Source: Alistipes sp. dk3624 (lineage in GTDB: Bacteria; Bacteroidota; Bacteroidia; Bacteroidales; Rikenellaceae). Taken from it: DNA of 64,000 nt. The position numbers and the translations under genes were made by a program. The DNA lies in NCBI RefSeq assembly GCF_009557455.1, contig NZ_CP045651.1, positions 930,001 to 994,000 on the forward strand, read 5' to 3'. Below the pieces are notes generated by a model that made no database searches, was not told the origin of the DNA, and worked only from the letters and a program-made list of their open reading frames with translations. Positions 1-11,417 of the stretch are shown here, piece after piece; position 1 is the first letter of the stretch; every line of letters begins with the position of its first letter.

Positions 1-401
1 CCGGCCTGCCGCAGCAGCCGAGGCAGATCGCGGTAAGAGTCCGGCCCGGCCACGATATCGACCAACTGTTCGCGCTCCATCAACTGCTCTTTCATCCGTT
101 CGGCCATGCAGCCGATCACGCCGACGAGCAACGCTTTCTTACGCCGCTTATAAGGCTTGAACTCGCGCAAACGGCCGAGGACGCGCTGCTCGGCATTGTC
201 GCGTACCGAACAGGTATTCACGAGGATCACGTCCGCTTCGTCGATCCGCTCGGTGTAACGGTATCCGTCGCGCTGCAGGATCGACAGCACCACTTCGCTG
301 TCGCTGACATTCATCTGACAGCCGTAGGTTTCGATATACAGTTTACTGCCATCGCCGGACAACGGCCGCAGTTTTTTCAGATTTTCGGCATTGAAATCCA
401 T
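1..401 (-). CDS. miaB: tRNA-2-methylthio-N6-dimethylallyladenosine synthase MiaB (N-terminal part, cut by window edge)
   Basis: Radical-SAM methylthiotransferase that adds the 2-methylthio group to i6A37 of tRNAs reading UNN codons. Only the first 133 or so codons lie in the window. They start at an ATG (399-401, complement) and hold the UPF0004 N-terminal domain, with the opening motif [15 protein letters not shown] and the further cluster cysteines in [10 protein letters not shown] and [10 protein letters not shown]; these three Cys bind the auxiliary [4Fe-4S] cluster in the family. The radical-SAM CxxxCxxC lies outside the window. RimO, the paralogue acting on ribosomal protein S12, is encoded at 32159-33451, but the QMN-type opening is MiaB-like. 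The gene starts 3 nt after the stop of the YitT gene, so the two are probably cotranscribed. Confidence 0.95.
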   Translation of the reverse strand, partial: MDFNAENLKKLRPLSGDGSKLYIETYGCQMNVSDSEVVLSILQRDGYRYTERIDEADVILVNTCSVRDNAEQRVLGRLREFKPYKRRKKALLVGVIGCMAERMKEQLMEREQLVDIVAGPDSYRDLPRLLRQA

Positions 402-404
402 CGT

Positions 405-1319
405 TTACTCTTTTTGCGGGAAAGGCTTGAAACCGTCCCCATAAGTTTCGTCGGCATCGACAATCACGACGAACGCCGTCGGATCGATCTCGTGCACCAT
501 ACTGCGCACCATCGACACCTCGCCGCGGCTCACCACCACGAAAATCACCTCCTTATCCCGCGCGGTGTACAAACCCGACGCCTTCAGGTAAGTGCCTCCG
601 CGTCCCATTCGTTCGAGGATATATTCCCGGATCTGCTCGCGCCGGTCGGAAACGATGAACAGCAGCTTGTCGTAGCTCGCGCCGTCGAGGATATAGTCGA
701 TGACCCGCGACGAGACAAAGATAGTGACTAACGAGTAAAGCGGCAAGCGCCAGTCTCCCAAAACGATCATGCCGAACAGTACGACGCACGAATCGACGAT
801 CAGTATTCCGCGCGAAAAGCGGATGTGCGCGTAGCGCGTCAGTAACTTCGCGATGATGTCGGTGCCTCCCGACGTGGCGTGCGACTTGATGATCAGCCCG
901 GTTCCGGCGCCGATCAGCACGCCGCCGAAGATACACGGCAGGAACATGTCCTGCGACAGATTCATGGCTCCGCCGAACAGCGTTTCGGGACTCTCGCCGA
1001 AAAGCCACGTCATCGCGTTCATCGAAAGGGGGATCAACAGCGCGGAAAAAATCGTTTTCGCCCCGAACGCCCGCCCGAATACCTTCATCCCGACCAGCAG
1101 CAGCGGGATGTCGAGCATCAGGCCGAACGTCCCGACCTGCACCGACGGAAACAGATAGTGCAGCACGATGCCGGCGCCGTACACCCCTCCCGGCACGATG
1201 CGGTACGGGTTCATAAACAACACGAACCCGGCGGACAGCACGACACTGCCGACGAACACGTAAATCCACGAAACGACGGACTGTCTCGCAAGCCATCGGT
1301 CGTATACTTTCGGAATCAT
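405..1319 (-). CDS. YitT family membrane protein (DUF161/DUF2179)
   Basis: Integral inner-membrane protein of 304 residues. It has several hydrophobic helices in the first two thirds (for example WIYVFVGSVVLSAGFVLFM) and a soluble C-terminal DUF2179 domain from about residue 215 (GASYDKLLFIVSDRREQIRE onward) with alternating beta strands. The glycine-rich MNPYRIVPGGVYGAGIVLHY near the N terminus is typical of the YitT family, whose transported substrate is not established. The start chosen is the ATG at 1317-1319, because an AGGAGG sits 6 nt upstream; a longer reading from 1370 would begin upstream of this site and near the -7 element at 1358-1365. It precedes miaB with a 3-nt gap. Family assignment is firm; function is not known. 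Confidence 0.9.
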   Translation of the reverse strand: MIPKVYDRWLARQSVVSWIYVFVGSVVLSAGFVLFMNPYRIVPGGVYGAGIVLHYLFPSVQVGTFGLMLDIPLLLVGMKVFGRAFGAKTIFSALLIPLSMNAMTWLFGESPETLFGGAMNLSQDMFLPCIFGGVLIGAGTGLIIKSHATSGGTDIIAKLLTRYAHIRFSRGILIVDSCVVLFGMIVLGDWRLPLYSLVTIFVSSRVIDYILDGASYDKLLFIVSDRREQIREYILERMGRGGTYLKASGLYTARDKEVIFVVVSRGEVSMVRSMVHEIDPTAFVVIVDADETYGDGFKPFPQKE

Positions 1320-1325
1320 AACATT

Positions 1326-1331
1326 CCTCCT
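1326..1331 (-). promoter_or_regulatory. Shine-Dalgarno site of the YitT gene
   Basis: The complement reads AGGAGG, 6 nt before the ATG at 1319. A perfect Shine-Dalgarno site is unusual in Bacteroidota and decides the start in favour of the 304-residue form. Confidence 0.8.
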
Positions 1332-1357
1332 TTTTCTATTTTCGTTCCAATAAATAA

Positions 1358-1387
1358 CAAAAGTAATCAATTCTGTTAAAAACCAAA
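1358..1387 (-). promoter_or_regulatory. Promoter of the YitT-miaB operon
   Basis: On the complement, TTTG (1384-1387) is followed after 18 nt by TACTTTTG (1358-1365). This matches the Bacteroidota housekeeping consensus TTTG-N19-21-TAnnTTTG within one base of spacing. It lies about 40 nt before the start codon. Confidence 0.75.
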
Positions 1388-1418
1388 CTCCGGATTTCGT
1401 TTATGCGTTTTATTTGCC

Positions 1419-1426
1419 TAATTTTG
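1419..1426 (+). promoter_or_regulatory. -7 element before plsY
   Basis: TAATTTTG fits TAnnTTTG and lies 19 nt before the plsY ATG. No clear TTTG is seen 19-21 nt upstream, only TTTC. Confidence 0.55.
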
Positions 1427-1445
1427 CGGCTTAACGCGAAAAATC

Positions 1446-2078
1446 ATGGTACTCAATATAACCTTAATCGTCATTGCTTATCTGCTGGGATCCATTCCGA
1501 GCGCCGTATGGATCGGCCGCCGCTTTTACGGCATCGATGTCCGCGAACACGGCAGCCATAACGCCGGAGCGACCAACACGCTGCGCGTGCTGGGGCTGCG
1601 GGCGGCGCTTCCTGTCTTCGGGATCGACATGCTGAAAGGATTCGTCGCGGTGATGCTGTCGCACCTGACCGCTTACGAAAACGGCAGCGACGCGATGTTC
1701 GACCTGAAGATCGCGCTGGTGGCGGCAGCCGTGATCGGGCATATCCTGCCGCTGTTCGCCGGGTTTCGCGGCGGCAAGGGCGTCGCCACGCTGGCGGGAG
1801 CGGTGTTGGCCGTCTATCCGTCGGCCGTGTTGTTGTGCCTGCTGATTTTCGGGATCGTCTTCGTAACCACCCACTACGTATCGCTCGGTTCGATCAGCGC
1901 CGGGATCGCGTTCCCGATCTTCGTAATCGGCGTATTCGGCGAACGGTCGGTATCGCTGATCGTATTCAGTTGCGTCATCGCGGTGTTGCTGCTGTATACC
2001 CACCGCAGGAACATCCAGCGGCTGTTCGACCACAGCGAATCGAAGACCTATCTGTTCAAAAAAAAGGACAAAAAATAA
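1446..2078 (+). CDS. plsY: Glycerol-3-phosphate acyltransferase PlsY
   Basis: Membrane enzyme (210 aa) that acylates position 1 of glycerol-3-phosphate using acyl-phosphate, the first step of phospholipid synthesis in bacteria with the PlsX/PlsY route. All family motifs are present: motif 1 GSIPSAVWIGR followed by DVREHGSHNAGATNTLRVLG, motif 2 GHILPLFAGFRGGKGVAT, and the terminal HRRNIQRLF motif. Five hydrophobic helices fit the known topology. Length is normal for the family. It is divergent from the YitT gene, and a -7 element lies 19 nt upstream. No plsX is in the window. Confidence 0.95.
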   Translation: MVLNITLIVIAYLLGSIPSAVWIGRRFYGIDVREHGSHNAGATNTLRVLGLRAALPVFGIDMLKGFVAVMLSHLTAYENGSDAMFDLKIALVAAAVIGHILPLFAGFRGGKGVATLAGAVLAVYPSAVLLCLLIFGIVFVTTHYVSLGSISAGIAFPIFVIGVFGERSVSLIVFSCVIAVLLLYTHRRNIQRLFDHSESKTYLFKKKDKK

Positions 2079-2212
2079 CCGCTTCCCGGAACAACCCGTT
2101 TGCAAAGGAGCCTGAAAAAGAATTTCCCAAAATTCGTTATTTTTAAGAAAACGCATCCTGCCCCCGCCGGCACAGACGATCTTACCCGACGCAGGGCAAA
2201 AACAGATCCGAT

Positions 2213-2557
2213 ATGAAAAAAGTGAAAATAACGGTGCTGAAAACCACCCTGGACGAAGAACTGGCCAAAGAGTACGGGGCCGAAGGACTGACCGCATGCC
2301 CGATGCTGAAACAGGGACAAACGTTTTATGCGGATTACGCCCGCCCCGAAGGATTCTGCGACGAAGCGTGGAAAGCGATCTACCAATACGCGTTCGCCCT
2401 GGCCCACGGAGCGGGAAACGGTCTTTTCTATTACGGCGACTGGATCCGGAAACCGGGAATGGCGATCTGCAGTTGCAACGACGGACTGCGTCCCGTGATT
2501 TTCAAGCTGGAAGCGACCGACGAAGAATCGACGATCGACTACACTCCGGTGCGGTAA
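2213..2557 (+). CDS. TIGR04076 family small protein
   Basis: Small soluble protein of 114 residues with no signal peptide. It resembles the TIGR04076 family, in which a conserved CPMLKQGQ-type segment (here about residues 28-35) is followed by WKAIYQYAFALAHGA and a late ICSCNDGLRPVIFKLE segment. The conserved cysteines (C28, and the CSC near residue 88) could be functional, but no activity is established for the family. It stands alone, 134 nt after plsY, and ends before a bidirectional terminator. A start at a later methionine is unlikely because the N-terminal VKITVLKTTLDEELAKEY segment is part of the family pattern. Confidence 0.75.
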   Translation: MKKVKITVLKTTLDEELAKEYGAEGLTACPMLKQGQTFYADYARPEGFCDEAWKAIYQYAFALAHGAGNGLFYYGDWIRKPGMAICSCNDGLRPVIFKLEATDEESTIDYTPVR

Positions 2558-2690
2558 TTCGGCCCCGGCCGGAAACGCCGGAAGCGGAAAACCGTTCCCG
2601 CGCTTCCGAAACCGGCACTCACTCCGGCACGCCCACGGCGCATACCGGAGTTTGCTCCGCCCGCCGCGACAGGAACGTCGGATACCCATA

Positions 2691-2733
2691 AAAAAACGGA
2701 CGGCAGCCCCGCGAGGCCTGCCGTCCGTTTTTA
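2691..2733. terminator. Bidirectional intrinsic terminator (TIGR04076 gene / serS)
   Basis: A perfect stem of AAAACGGACGGCAG and CTGCCGTCCGTTTT surrounds an 11-nt loop, with A-runs before and T-runs after it. It sits between convergent genes and can serve both strands. Confidence 0.85.
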
Positions 2734-2744
2734 AAACCCGGTCG

Positions 2745-4013
2745 TCAGATCCGGTCGAAACGCGTGTATTGGGCCAACGCCGCCGGGATACGAATATTCT
2801 CCGGAGTCTGGTTGTTCTCCAGCAACGCCGCCAGGATACGCGGCAGAGCCAGCGAACTGCCGTTCAGCGTATGGGCCAACTGCGTTTTCTTATGAGCATC
2901 GCGGTAGCGCAGCTTCAACCGGTTTGCCTGGAACGACTCGAAATTCGATACGGACGACACCTCGAGCCAACGTCCCTGCGCCGCCGAATAGACTTCGAAA
3001 TCATACGTAATCGCCGACGTGAAACTCATGTCGCCGCCGCAAAGTCGCAGAATCCGGTACGGCAGTTCCAGTTTTTGGACAATGCTTTCCACATGCGCGA
3101 TCATCCCGTCCAGCGCCTCGTAAGAGCGGTCGGGATGCGCCAGTTGGACGATCTCCACCTTATCGAACTGGTGCAGCCGGTTCAATCCGCGCACATCCTT
3201 GCCGTAGGAGCCCGCTTCCCGGCGGAAACAGGGCGTATAAGCGGTCATCTTGATCGGAAAATCGGATTCGTCGAGGATTACGTCGCGGTAGATGTTCGTC
3301 ACGGGCACTTCGGCCGTCGGGATCAGGTAGTAATTGTCGAGCGTCACATGGTACATCTGCCCCTCTTTGTCGGGCAACTGCCCGGTACCGAAGCCCGACG
3401 CCTCGTTGACCATCAGCGGCGGCATGATCTCGGTATAACCGGCAGCCGTATTGCAGTCGAGGAAAAACGCGATCAACGCGCGCTGCAGCGCAGCGCCCTT
3501 GCCTTTATAAACGGGAAAACCGGCCCCGGTCAGCTTGACACCCAGTTCGAAATCGATCAGGTCGTATTTGCGGGCCAATTCCCAGTGCGGCAACGCTCCT
3601 TCCGGAAGCGCGGGATTCGTCCCGCCCATACGCACCACCACGTTATCGGCCGCCGTCTTGCCGCGCGGCACGTCCTTGTTCGGGAAATTCGGCAACGTCA
3701 CGATCACGGCGTTCAGCTCTTCGCCTACGGCCCGCAACCGCTCCTCCATGCTCCGCGAGCGTTCCTTCAACTGAACCGTTTTCGCCTTAGCGGCTTCGGC
3801 CTCCTCCTTTTTGCCCTGTTTGAACAGCATACCCACTTCCTTGGCGATGGCATTTTGCTGCGCCAGGCATGCATCCAATTGAGCCTGAATAGATTTACGT
3901 TCATCGTCCAGCGCTTCGATCTTCTCGACGGCCTCTGTGGCATCCACCCCCTTGACGGCCAAACGTTCCAGCGTAAACGCCTTGTCTTCCCTGATTTGCT
4001 TAAGTGTCAGCAT
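2745..4013 (-). CDS. serS: Seryl-tRNA synthetase
   Basis: Class II aminoacyl-tRNA synthetase charging tRNA-Ser (and tRNA-Sec where present), 422 aa, full family length. The N-terminal 100 or so residues form the long antiparallel coiled coil that grips the tRNA variable arm (rich in E/K/A from residue 20 to 105). Class II motif 2 is seen in TPCFRREAGSYGKDVRGLNR, and motif 3 with its arginine in the C-terminal segment NGSSLALPRILAALLENNQ. The serine-site motif around TAEVPVTN is present. It is divergently oriented from the cyclotransferase gene, with back-to-back -7 elements in the 110-nt gap. Confidence 0.97.
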   Translation of the reverse strand: MLTLKQIREDKAFTLERLAVKGVDATEAVEKIEALDDERKSIQAQLDACLAQQNAIAKEVGMLFKQGKKEEAEAAKAKTVQLKERSRSMEERLRAVGEELNAVIVTLPNFPNKDVPRGKTAADNVVVRMGGTNPALPEGALPHWELARKYDLIDFELGVKLTGAGFPVYKGKGAALQRALIAFFLDCNTAAGYTEIMPPLMVNEASGFGTGQLPDKEGQMYHVTLDNYYLIPTAEVPVTNIYRDVILDESDFPIKMTAYTPCFRREAGSYGKDVRGLNRLHQFDKVEIVQLAHPDRSYEALDGMIAHVESIVQKLELPYRILRLCGGDMSFTSAITYDFEVYSAAQGRWLEVSSVSNFESFQANRLKLRYRDAHKKTQLAHTLNGSSLALPRILAALLENNQTPENIRIPAALAQYTRFDRI

Positions 4014-4078
4014 TTGGTTTCGATCTTTTTAAATTTTTGTATACTGCTTTCGTTCGTTTTTACGTAATATCAGTGAGG

Positions 4079-4086
4079 CAAAGATA
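4079..4086 (-). promoter_or_regulatory. -7 element of serS
   Basis: The complement reads TATCTTTG, a match to TAnnTTTG, 66 nt before the serS start. Confidence 0.65.
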
Positions 4087-4097
4087 CTATTTTTTCG

Positions 4098-4105
4098 TAC
4101 CTTTG
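4098..4105 (+). promoter_or_regulatory. -7 element of the cyclotransferase-metH operon
   Basis: TACCTTTG matches TAnnTTTG, 21 nt before the ATG at 4127. It lies only 11 nt from the divergent serS element, so the two polymerase sites overlap. Confidence 0.65.
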
Positions 4106-4126
4106 TAACCTGTGAATTCATAATTT

Positions 4127-5224
4127 ATGGACATCCGGAAAAACATATCGCCGCTGGTCGTACTGCTGTTTTGCCTGTTAAGCGCATGCGTAGGAACCGG
4201 AGGAGCGAAAGCCGACGGCGTTTCTGAAAAGAAACGGGAACAGACGGAAAAGAAAAAAGCCGGCCTGATACGCAGCGTATCGCCGCTGTACGGCACCTAC
4301 GTCACGCAGGGGGAATCGCAGCGGATCGTAGCGGAACTCGGCGCGGAAGTCGATAGCGTCGTTTTGTCGATCGGCGGCAGCCGCGTGACGGCGCTCGACA
4401 CGGCGGGTTACGTGTATGCCACCGACGGGAAACACCCCACCGGACGGATCGTTTACCGAATCACCGCCTACCGCGACGGCGACAGCGACAGCCGCACCGG
4501 CGAATTTACCATCCTGGCCGCAAAAGCGCCCATACTGTACGGACACAAGGTGCTCAGGCAATATCCGCACAACGCCGACTCGTATACGCAGGGCCTGCTG
4601 TGGCACAACGGCTCGCTGTACGAAAGCACCGGCCTCGAGGGACGTTCGTCGGTACGCAGGGTCGAACTCGCCACCGGCAGGCCGGTCGTCACCAAAAAAC
4701 TGGACGACAACCTGTTCGGCGAAGGCCTCGCGCTGCTGGACGGCAAGCTGTACCAACTGACCTGGCAAAACAACAAGGCGTTCGTCTACGATCTGGAAAC
4801 GTTCGACAAAGTCGGCGAATTCGATTACAGCGGCGAAGGCTGGGGACTGACCACCGACGGGAAGCACCTGTATATGAGCGACGGCAGCGAAAAAATTTAT
4901 GTCCTCGACCCGGAAACTTTCCGGCGGATACGCACGATCGAAGTCTATACCGACCAGAGCAAGGTAGCCTACGTCAACGAGATGGAGTGGATCAAAGGCG
5001 AAATCTGGGCCAACGTCTACATGACCGACACCATCATCCGGATCGACCCGCAGACCGGCGCGGTGACCGGAGCGATCGACATGAGCGGACTGCTCTCCGA
5101 AGCGGACGTCACGCCGGCGACCGACGTGCTGAATGGCATCGCCTACGACGCCAGAACGGGCCGGATTTTCGTCACCGGCAAAAACTGGAACAAACTATTC
5201 GAAATTTCGGTCCATCCGAAGTAG
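4127..5224 (+). CDS. Glutaminyl-peptide cyclotransferase, lipoprotein
   Basis: Beta-propeller enzyme of the bacterial/plant glutamine cyclotransferase family (PF05096), which converts N-terminal Gln to pyroglutamate. The 365-residue precursor has a lipoprotein signal peptide ending in LLSAC, so it is probably lipid-anchored in the cell envelope. An Ig-like insert of about 100 residues follows. From about residue 140 come the family signatures HNADSYTQGLLWHNGSLYES and STGLEGRSSVRRVEL, then repeated blades ending in WANVYMTDTIIRIDP and LNGIAYDARTGRIFVTGKNW. It is the first gene of a plus-strand operon, followed after 21 nt by metH. Its biochemical link to methionine synthesis is not obvious. 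Confidence 0.88.
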   Translation: MDIRKNISPLVVLLFCLLSACVGTGGAKADGVSEKKREQTEKKKAGLIRSVSPLYGTYVTQGESQRIVAELGAEVDSVVLSIGGSRVTALDTAGYVYATDGKHPTGRIVYRITAYRDGDSDSRTGEFTILAAKAPILYGHKVLRQYPHNADSYTQGLLWHNGSLYESTGLEGRSSVRRVELATGRPVVTKKLDDNLFGEGLALLDGKLYQLTWQNNKAFVYDLETFDKVGEFDYSGEGWGLTTDGKHLYMSDGSEKIYVLDPETFRRIRTIEVYTDQSKVAYVNEMEWIKGEIWANVYMTDTIIRIDPQTGAVTGAIDMSGLLSEADVTPATDVLNGIAYDARTGRIFVTGKNWNKLFEISVHPK

Positions 5225-5245
5225 GGCCGACTCCACAATTTACGT

Positions 5246-8905
<3,660 letters not shown>

Positions 8906-8933
8906 CGCCATAGCGAAATTAAAAACCTATTTC

Positions 8934-9896
8934 ATGCACATTACCGACATCATACGAAAAGCCGGCGCGGAAGGCAAACCCCGTTTCTCGTTCGAACTGC
9001 TGCCGCCGCTCAAAGGCGACGGAACACAGCGCACGTTCGAAGCGATCGACCCGCTTATGGAATTCTCCCCGATCTTCTGTAGCGTCACCTACCACCGCGA
9101 GGACGTCAAATACGTCGAAAAAGAAAACGGTCTGCTCGAACGGCACACGGTACGCCGGCGGCCGGGGACGGTCGGCATTTCGGCGGCCATCATGCAGCGG
9201 TACGGCCTGACCGTCATCCCGCACCTGATCTGCGGCGGCCAGTCGCGCTACGACATCGAAGACGCCCTGATCGACCTGGACTTCCTGGGAATACAAAACG
9301 TGCTGGCGCTCCGCGGAGACAATCTGAAAGGAGAACACACGTTCCGCAACCACCCGGACGGACACCTGCACGCGTCGGAGCTGGTCGAGCAGATCGAACG
9401 GATGAACCGAGGCGTTTTCATCGACGGCGAGGTCGAACAGTGCCACAACACGAATTTCTGCATCGGCGTGGCCGGTTACCCCGAGAAACACGCCGAAGCC
9501 CCGAACAAAGCCGAAGACCTGCGCCGGCTGAAAGAGAAAGTAGACGCCGGCGCCGCGTACATCATCACGCAGATGAGTTTCGACAGCGCGAAAATCCTGT
9601 CGTTCATCGACGACTGCCGCGCGGCCGGAATCGACGTGCCGATCGTTCCGGGCATCAAGCCGTTCTCGACGAAAGCCCAGCTCACGATGCTGCCTCAGAT
9701 TTTCCATGTCGACCTGCCCGAAGCGTTGGTCGAAACGGTGAAGCGGTGTAACAACAACGCCGAAGTGCGCGAAGCGGGCGTCGAATGGGCCATTGCACAG
9801 GGACGCGAGCTGATCGCGGCCGGAATTCCCGTCCTGCATTTTTACACGATGGGAAAGACCGACAACATGGTCAAGATCGCCCGCGCGTTATTCTAA
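8934..9896 (+). CDS. metF: Methylenetetrahydrofolate reductase
   Basis: FAD enzyme (320 aa) that reduces 5,10-methylene-THF to 5-methyl-THF, the methyl donor for MetH encoded immediately upstream. The N-terminal PRFSFELLPPLKGDG contains the conserved FE of the FEFFPP motif. LALRGD (nucleotide/folate site), FCIGVAGYPEKHAEAP and the late GAAYIITQMSFD are family hallmarks, and the C-terminal IPVLHFYTMGK segment is present. The gene lies 28 nt after metH and 13 nt before the amidohydrolase gene, so all are probably one transcript. Confidence 0.96.
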   Translation: MHITDIIRKAGAEGKPRFSFELLPPLKGDGTQRTFEAIDPLMEFSPIFCSVTYHREDVKYVEKENGLLERHTVRRRPGTVGISAAIMQRYGLTVIPHLICGGQSRYDIEDALIDLDFLGIQNVLALRGDNLKGEHTFRNHPDGHLHASELVEQIERMNRGVFIDGEVEQCHNTNFCIGVAGYPEKHAEAPNKAEDLRRLKEKVDAGAAYIITQMSFDSAKILSFIDDCRAAGIDVPIVPGIKPFSTKAQLTMLPQIFHVDLPEALVETVKRCNNNAEVREAGVEWAIAQGRELIAAGIPVLHFYTMGKTDNMVKIARALF

Positions 9897-9909
9897 AAAC
9901 CGAGAACCT

Positions 9910-11091
9910 ATGGACTACGAATCGATTAAAAAACACGCGAAGGCCGTTTCCGAACAGGTATTGACCGTCCGCAGGACGATCCACTCCCGGCCGGAGCTGT
10001 CGTTCGAAGAGCACGAAACGGCGGATTACATCGCCGCACAGCTTACCGAAGCGGGAATCCTGTTCCGCAGGATCGCCGGAACGGGTATCCTGGCGCGCAT
10101 CGAAGGGCACGGCGACCTGCAACGCTGCGTGGTGCTCAGGGCCGACACGGACGCGCTGCCGATCTGGGAGGAAACCGGACTCGAATGCGCCTCCCGGCAC
10201 GACGGAGTGATGCACGCCTGCGGGCACGACATGCACACCGCCTGCCTGCTCGGCGCGCTGCTCGTGCTGAACCGGCACAAATCGGAGATCGCCGGAACCG
10301 TGTTCGGGCTGTTCCAGCCCGGCGAAGAGGTTTGCCCCGGAGGCGCGTCGATGGTCATGGCAGAAGACCCGTTCCGCGATTACCGGGTGGTCGCATTCGT
10401 CGGGGAGCACGTCGCCCCGGAAATGGCAGTGGGAAACCTCGGTTTCCGCAGCGGAAAGTACATGGCTTCGAGCGACGAATTGTGGATAGAAGTACACGGC
10501 ACCGGCGGCCACGGCGCCCTGCCGCACACGATGACCGATCCGGTCGTAGCCGCCGCCGCGCTGATCACGTCGCTGCAACAGGTGGTCAGCCGCAACAACA
10601 ACGCCACGATCCCGACCGTGCTGTCGATCGGGCGGGTCATCGCCAACGGAGCGACCAACGTCATTCCGCCGGTCGTACAAGTCGCCGGGACGCTGCGCAC
10701 GATGGACGAACGGTGGCGCGCGCAGGCCAAACGGCGCATTCACGAGATCGCCGCCGGAGTCGCCGCGGCCCATTGCGTTACGGCCGAAGTGAAAATCCCG
10801 GAAGGATATCCGTGCGTGGTCAACGATCCGGCGCTGACCGTCCGCGCCCGCAGCATCGCCGCCAAACTCTGGGGCAAGGAGCACGTCGAAGAGCTCGACC
10901 TGCGGATGACCGCCGAAGATTTCGGCACCTACACGGAACGCTACCCCAGCCTCTTTTTCAGGCTCGGCACCGCGCGTAAAAACGGCGAATGCGGCGGCGC
11001 GTTGCACACCGCTACGTTCAACCCGGACGAACAAGCGCTGGATTACGGCGTGGTCACGATGGCCGTATTCGCCCTGGAGTTTCTGCAATAA
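9910..11091 (+). CDS. M20 family amidohydrolase (N-acyl-amino-acid type)
   Basis: Dinuclear metal hydrolase of 393 residues from the M20D/IAA-amino-acid hydrolase group, which cleaves N-acyl or N-acetyl groups from amino acids. The first metal site is in VMHACGHDMHTACLLGA (Cys and His ligands) and the catalytic glutamate in GLFQPGEEVCPGGA. The dimerisation/lid domain is marked by GTGGHGALPHTMTDP, and a late AEDFGTYTERYPSLFFRLG supplies the final ligand region. There is no signal peptide, so it is cytoplasmic. It follows metF by 13 nt. Substrate cannot be told from sequence; hippurate-like or N-acetyl amino acids are the usual ones. Confidence 0.9.
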   Translation: MDYESIKKHAKAVSEQVLTVRRTIHSRPELSFEEHETADYIAAQLTEAGILFRRIAGTGILARIEGHGDLQRCVVLRADTDALPIWEETGLECASRHDGVMHACGHDMHTACLLGALLVLNRHKSEIAGTVFGLFQPGEEVCPGGASMVMAEDPFRDYRVVAFVGEHVAPEMAVGNLGFRSGKYMASSDELWIEVHGTGGHGALPHTMTDPVVAAAALITSLQQVVSRNNNATIPTVLSIGRVIANGATNVIPPVVQVAGTLRTMDERWRAQAKRRIHEIAAGVAAAHCVTAEVKIPEGYPCVVNDPALTVRARSIAAKLWGKEHVEELDLRMTAEDFGTYTERYPSLFFRLGTARKNGECGGALHTATFNPDEQALDYGVVTMAVFALEFLQ

Positions 11092-11116
11092 TCCGCCAAA
11101 TTTATTCGTTGTTAAC

Positions 11117-11147
11117 TTGACTCGTATATAGAATAATTATACATTTG
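11117..11147 (+). promoter_or_regulatory. Promoter of the ferredoxin gene
   Basis: TTG (11117-11119), a 20-nt spacer and TACATTTG (11140-11147) fit the Bacteroidota promoter. The ferredoxin ATG is 29 nt downstream. Confidence 0.7.
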
Positions 11148-11176
11148 CGTCGTGGAACTCTTAAAACAAACAGAAA

Positions 11177-11347
11177 ATGGCTTACAAAATCAGTAAAGAC
11201 ACATGCACCGCTTGCGGTACCTGCATCGACGAATGCCCGGTGGGAGCTATCTCCGCAGGGGATGTCTATGTAATCGATCCCGAGTCCTGCACCGAGTGCG
11301 GTACCTGCGCCGACGTTTGCCCGACCGAATCCATTTCGCTGGAATAA
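11177..11347 (+). CDS. 2x[4Fe-4S] ferredoxin
   Basis: A 56-residue clostridial-type ferredoxin that carries low-potential electrons between oxidoreductases. Two complete cluster motifs are visible, CTACGTCIDECP (residues 10-21) and CTECGTCADVCP (about 38-49), each CxxCxxCxxxCP. Length is typical. It has its own promoter and is followed by a hairpin with a UUCG loop, so it is a monocistronic, probably highly expressed gene. It is just upstream of the radical-SAM gene mqnC, which needs a low-potential reductant, though a specific partnership is only an inference. Confidence 0.95.
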   Translation: MAYKISKDTCTACGTCIDECPVGAISAGDVYVIDPESCTECGTCADVCPTESISLE

Positions 11348-11373
11348 TACGGCCACGCAACGTGGGAAAATAG

Positions 11374-11404
11374 AACCGCTTTCTCTTCGGAGAAGCGGTT
11401 TTCC
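11374..11404 (+). terminator. Intrinsic terminator after the ferredoxin gene
   Basis: AACCGCTT and AAGCGGTT arms, extended by TCTC/GAG, enclose a TTCG tetraloop and are followed by TTTTCC. Confidence 0.75.
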
Positions 11405-11417
11405 TATTTAAAAAACG

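Noticed and set aside
2652-4067. 471-codon open frame on the plus strand opposite serS
   Set aside because: Antisense shadow of serS caused by high third-position GC; arginine- and glutamine-rich with no family pattern.
5225-5245. Cobalamin or SAM riboswitch before metH
   Set aside because: Only 21 nt separate metH from the preceding gene, and the leader of the operon (4106-4126) is equally short.
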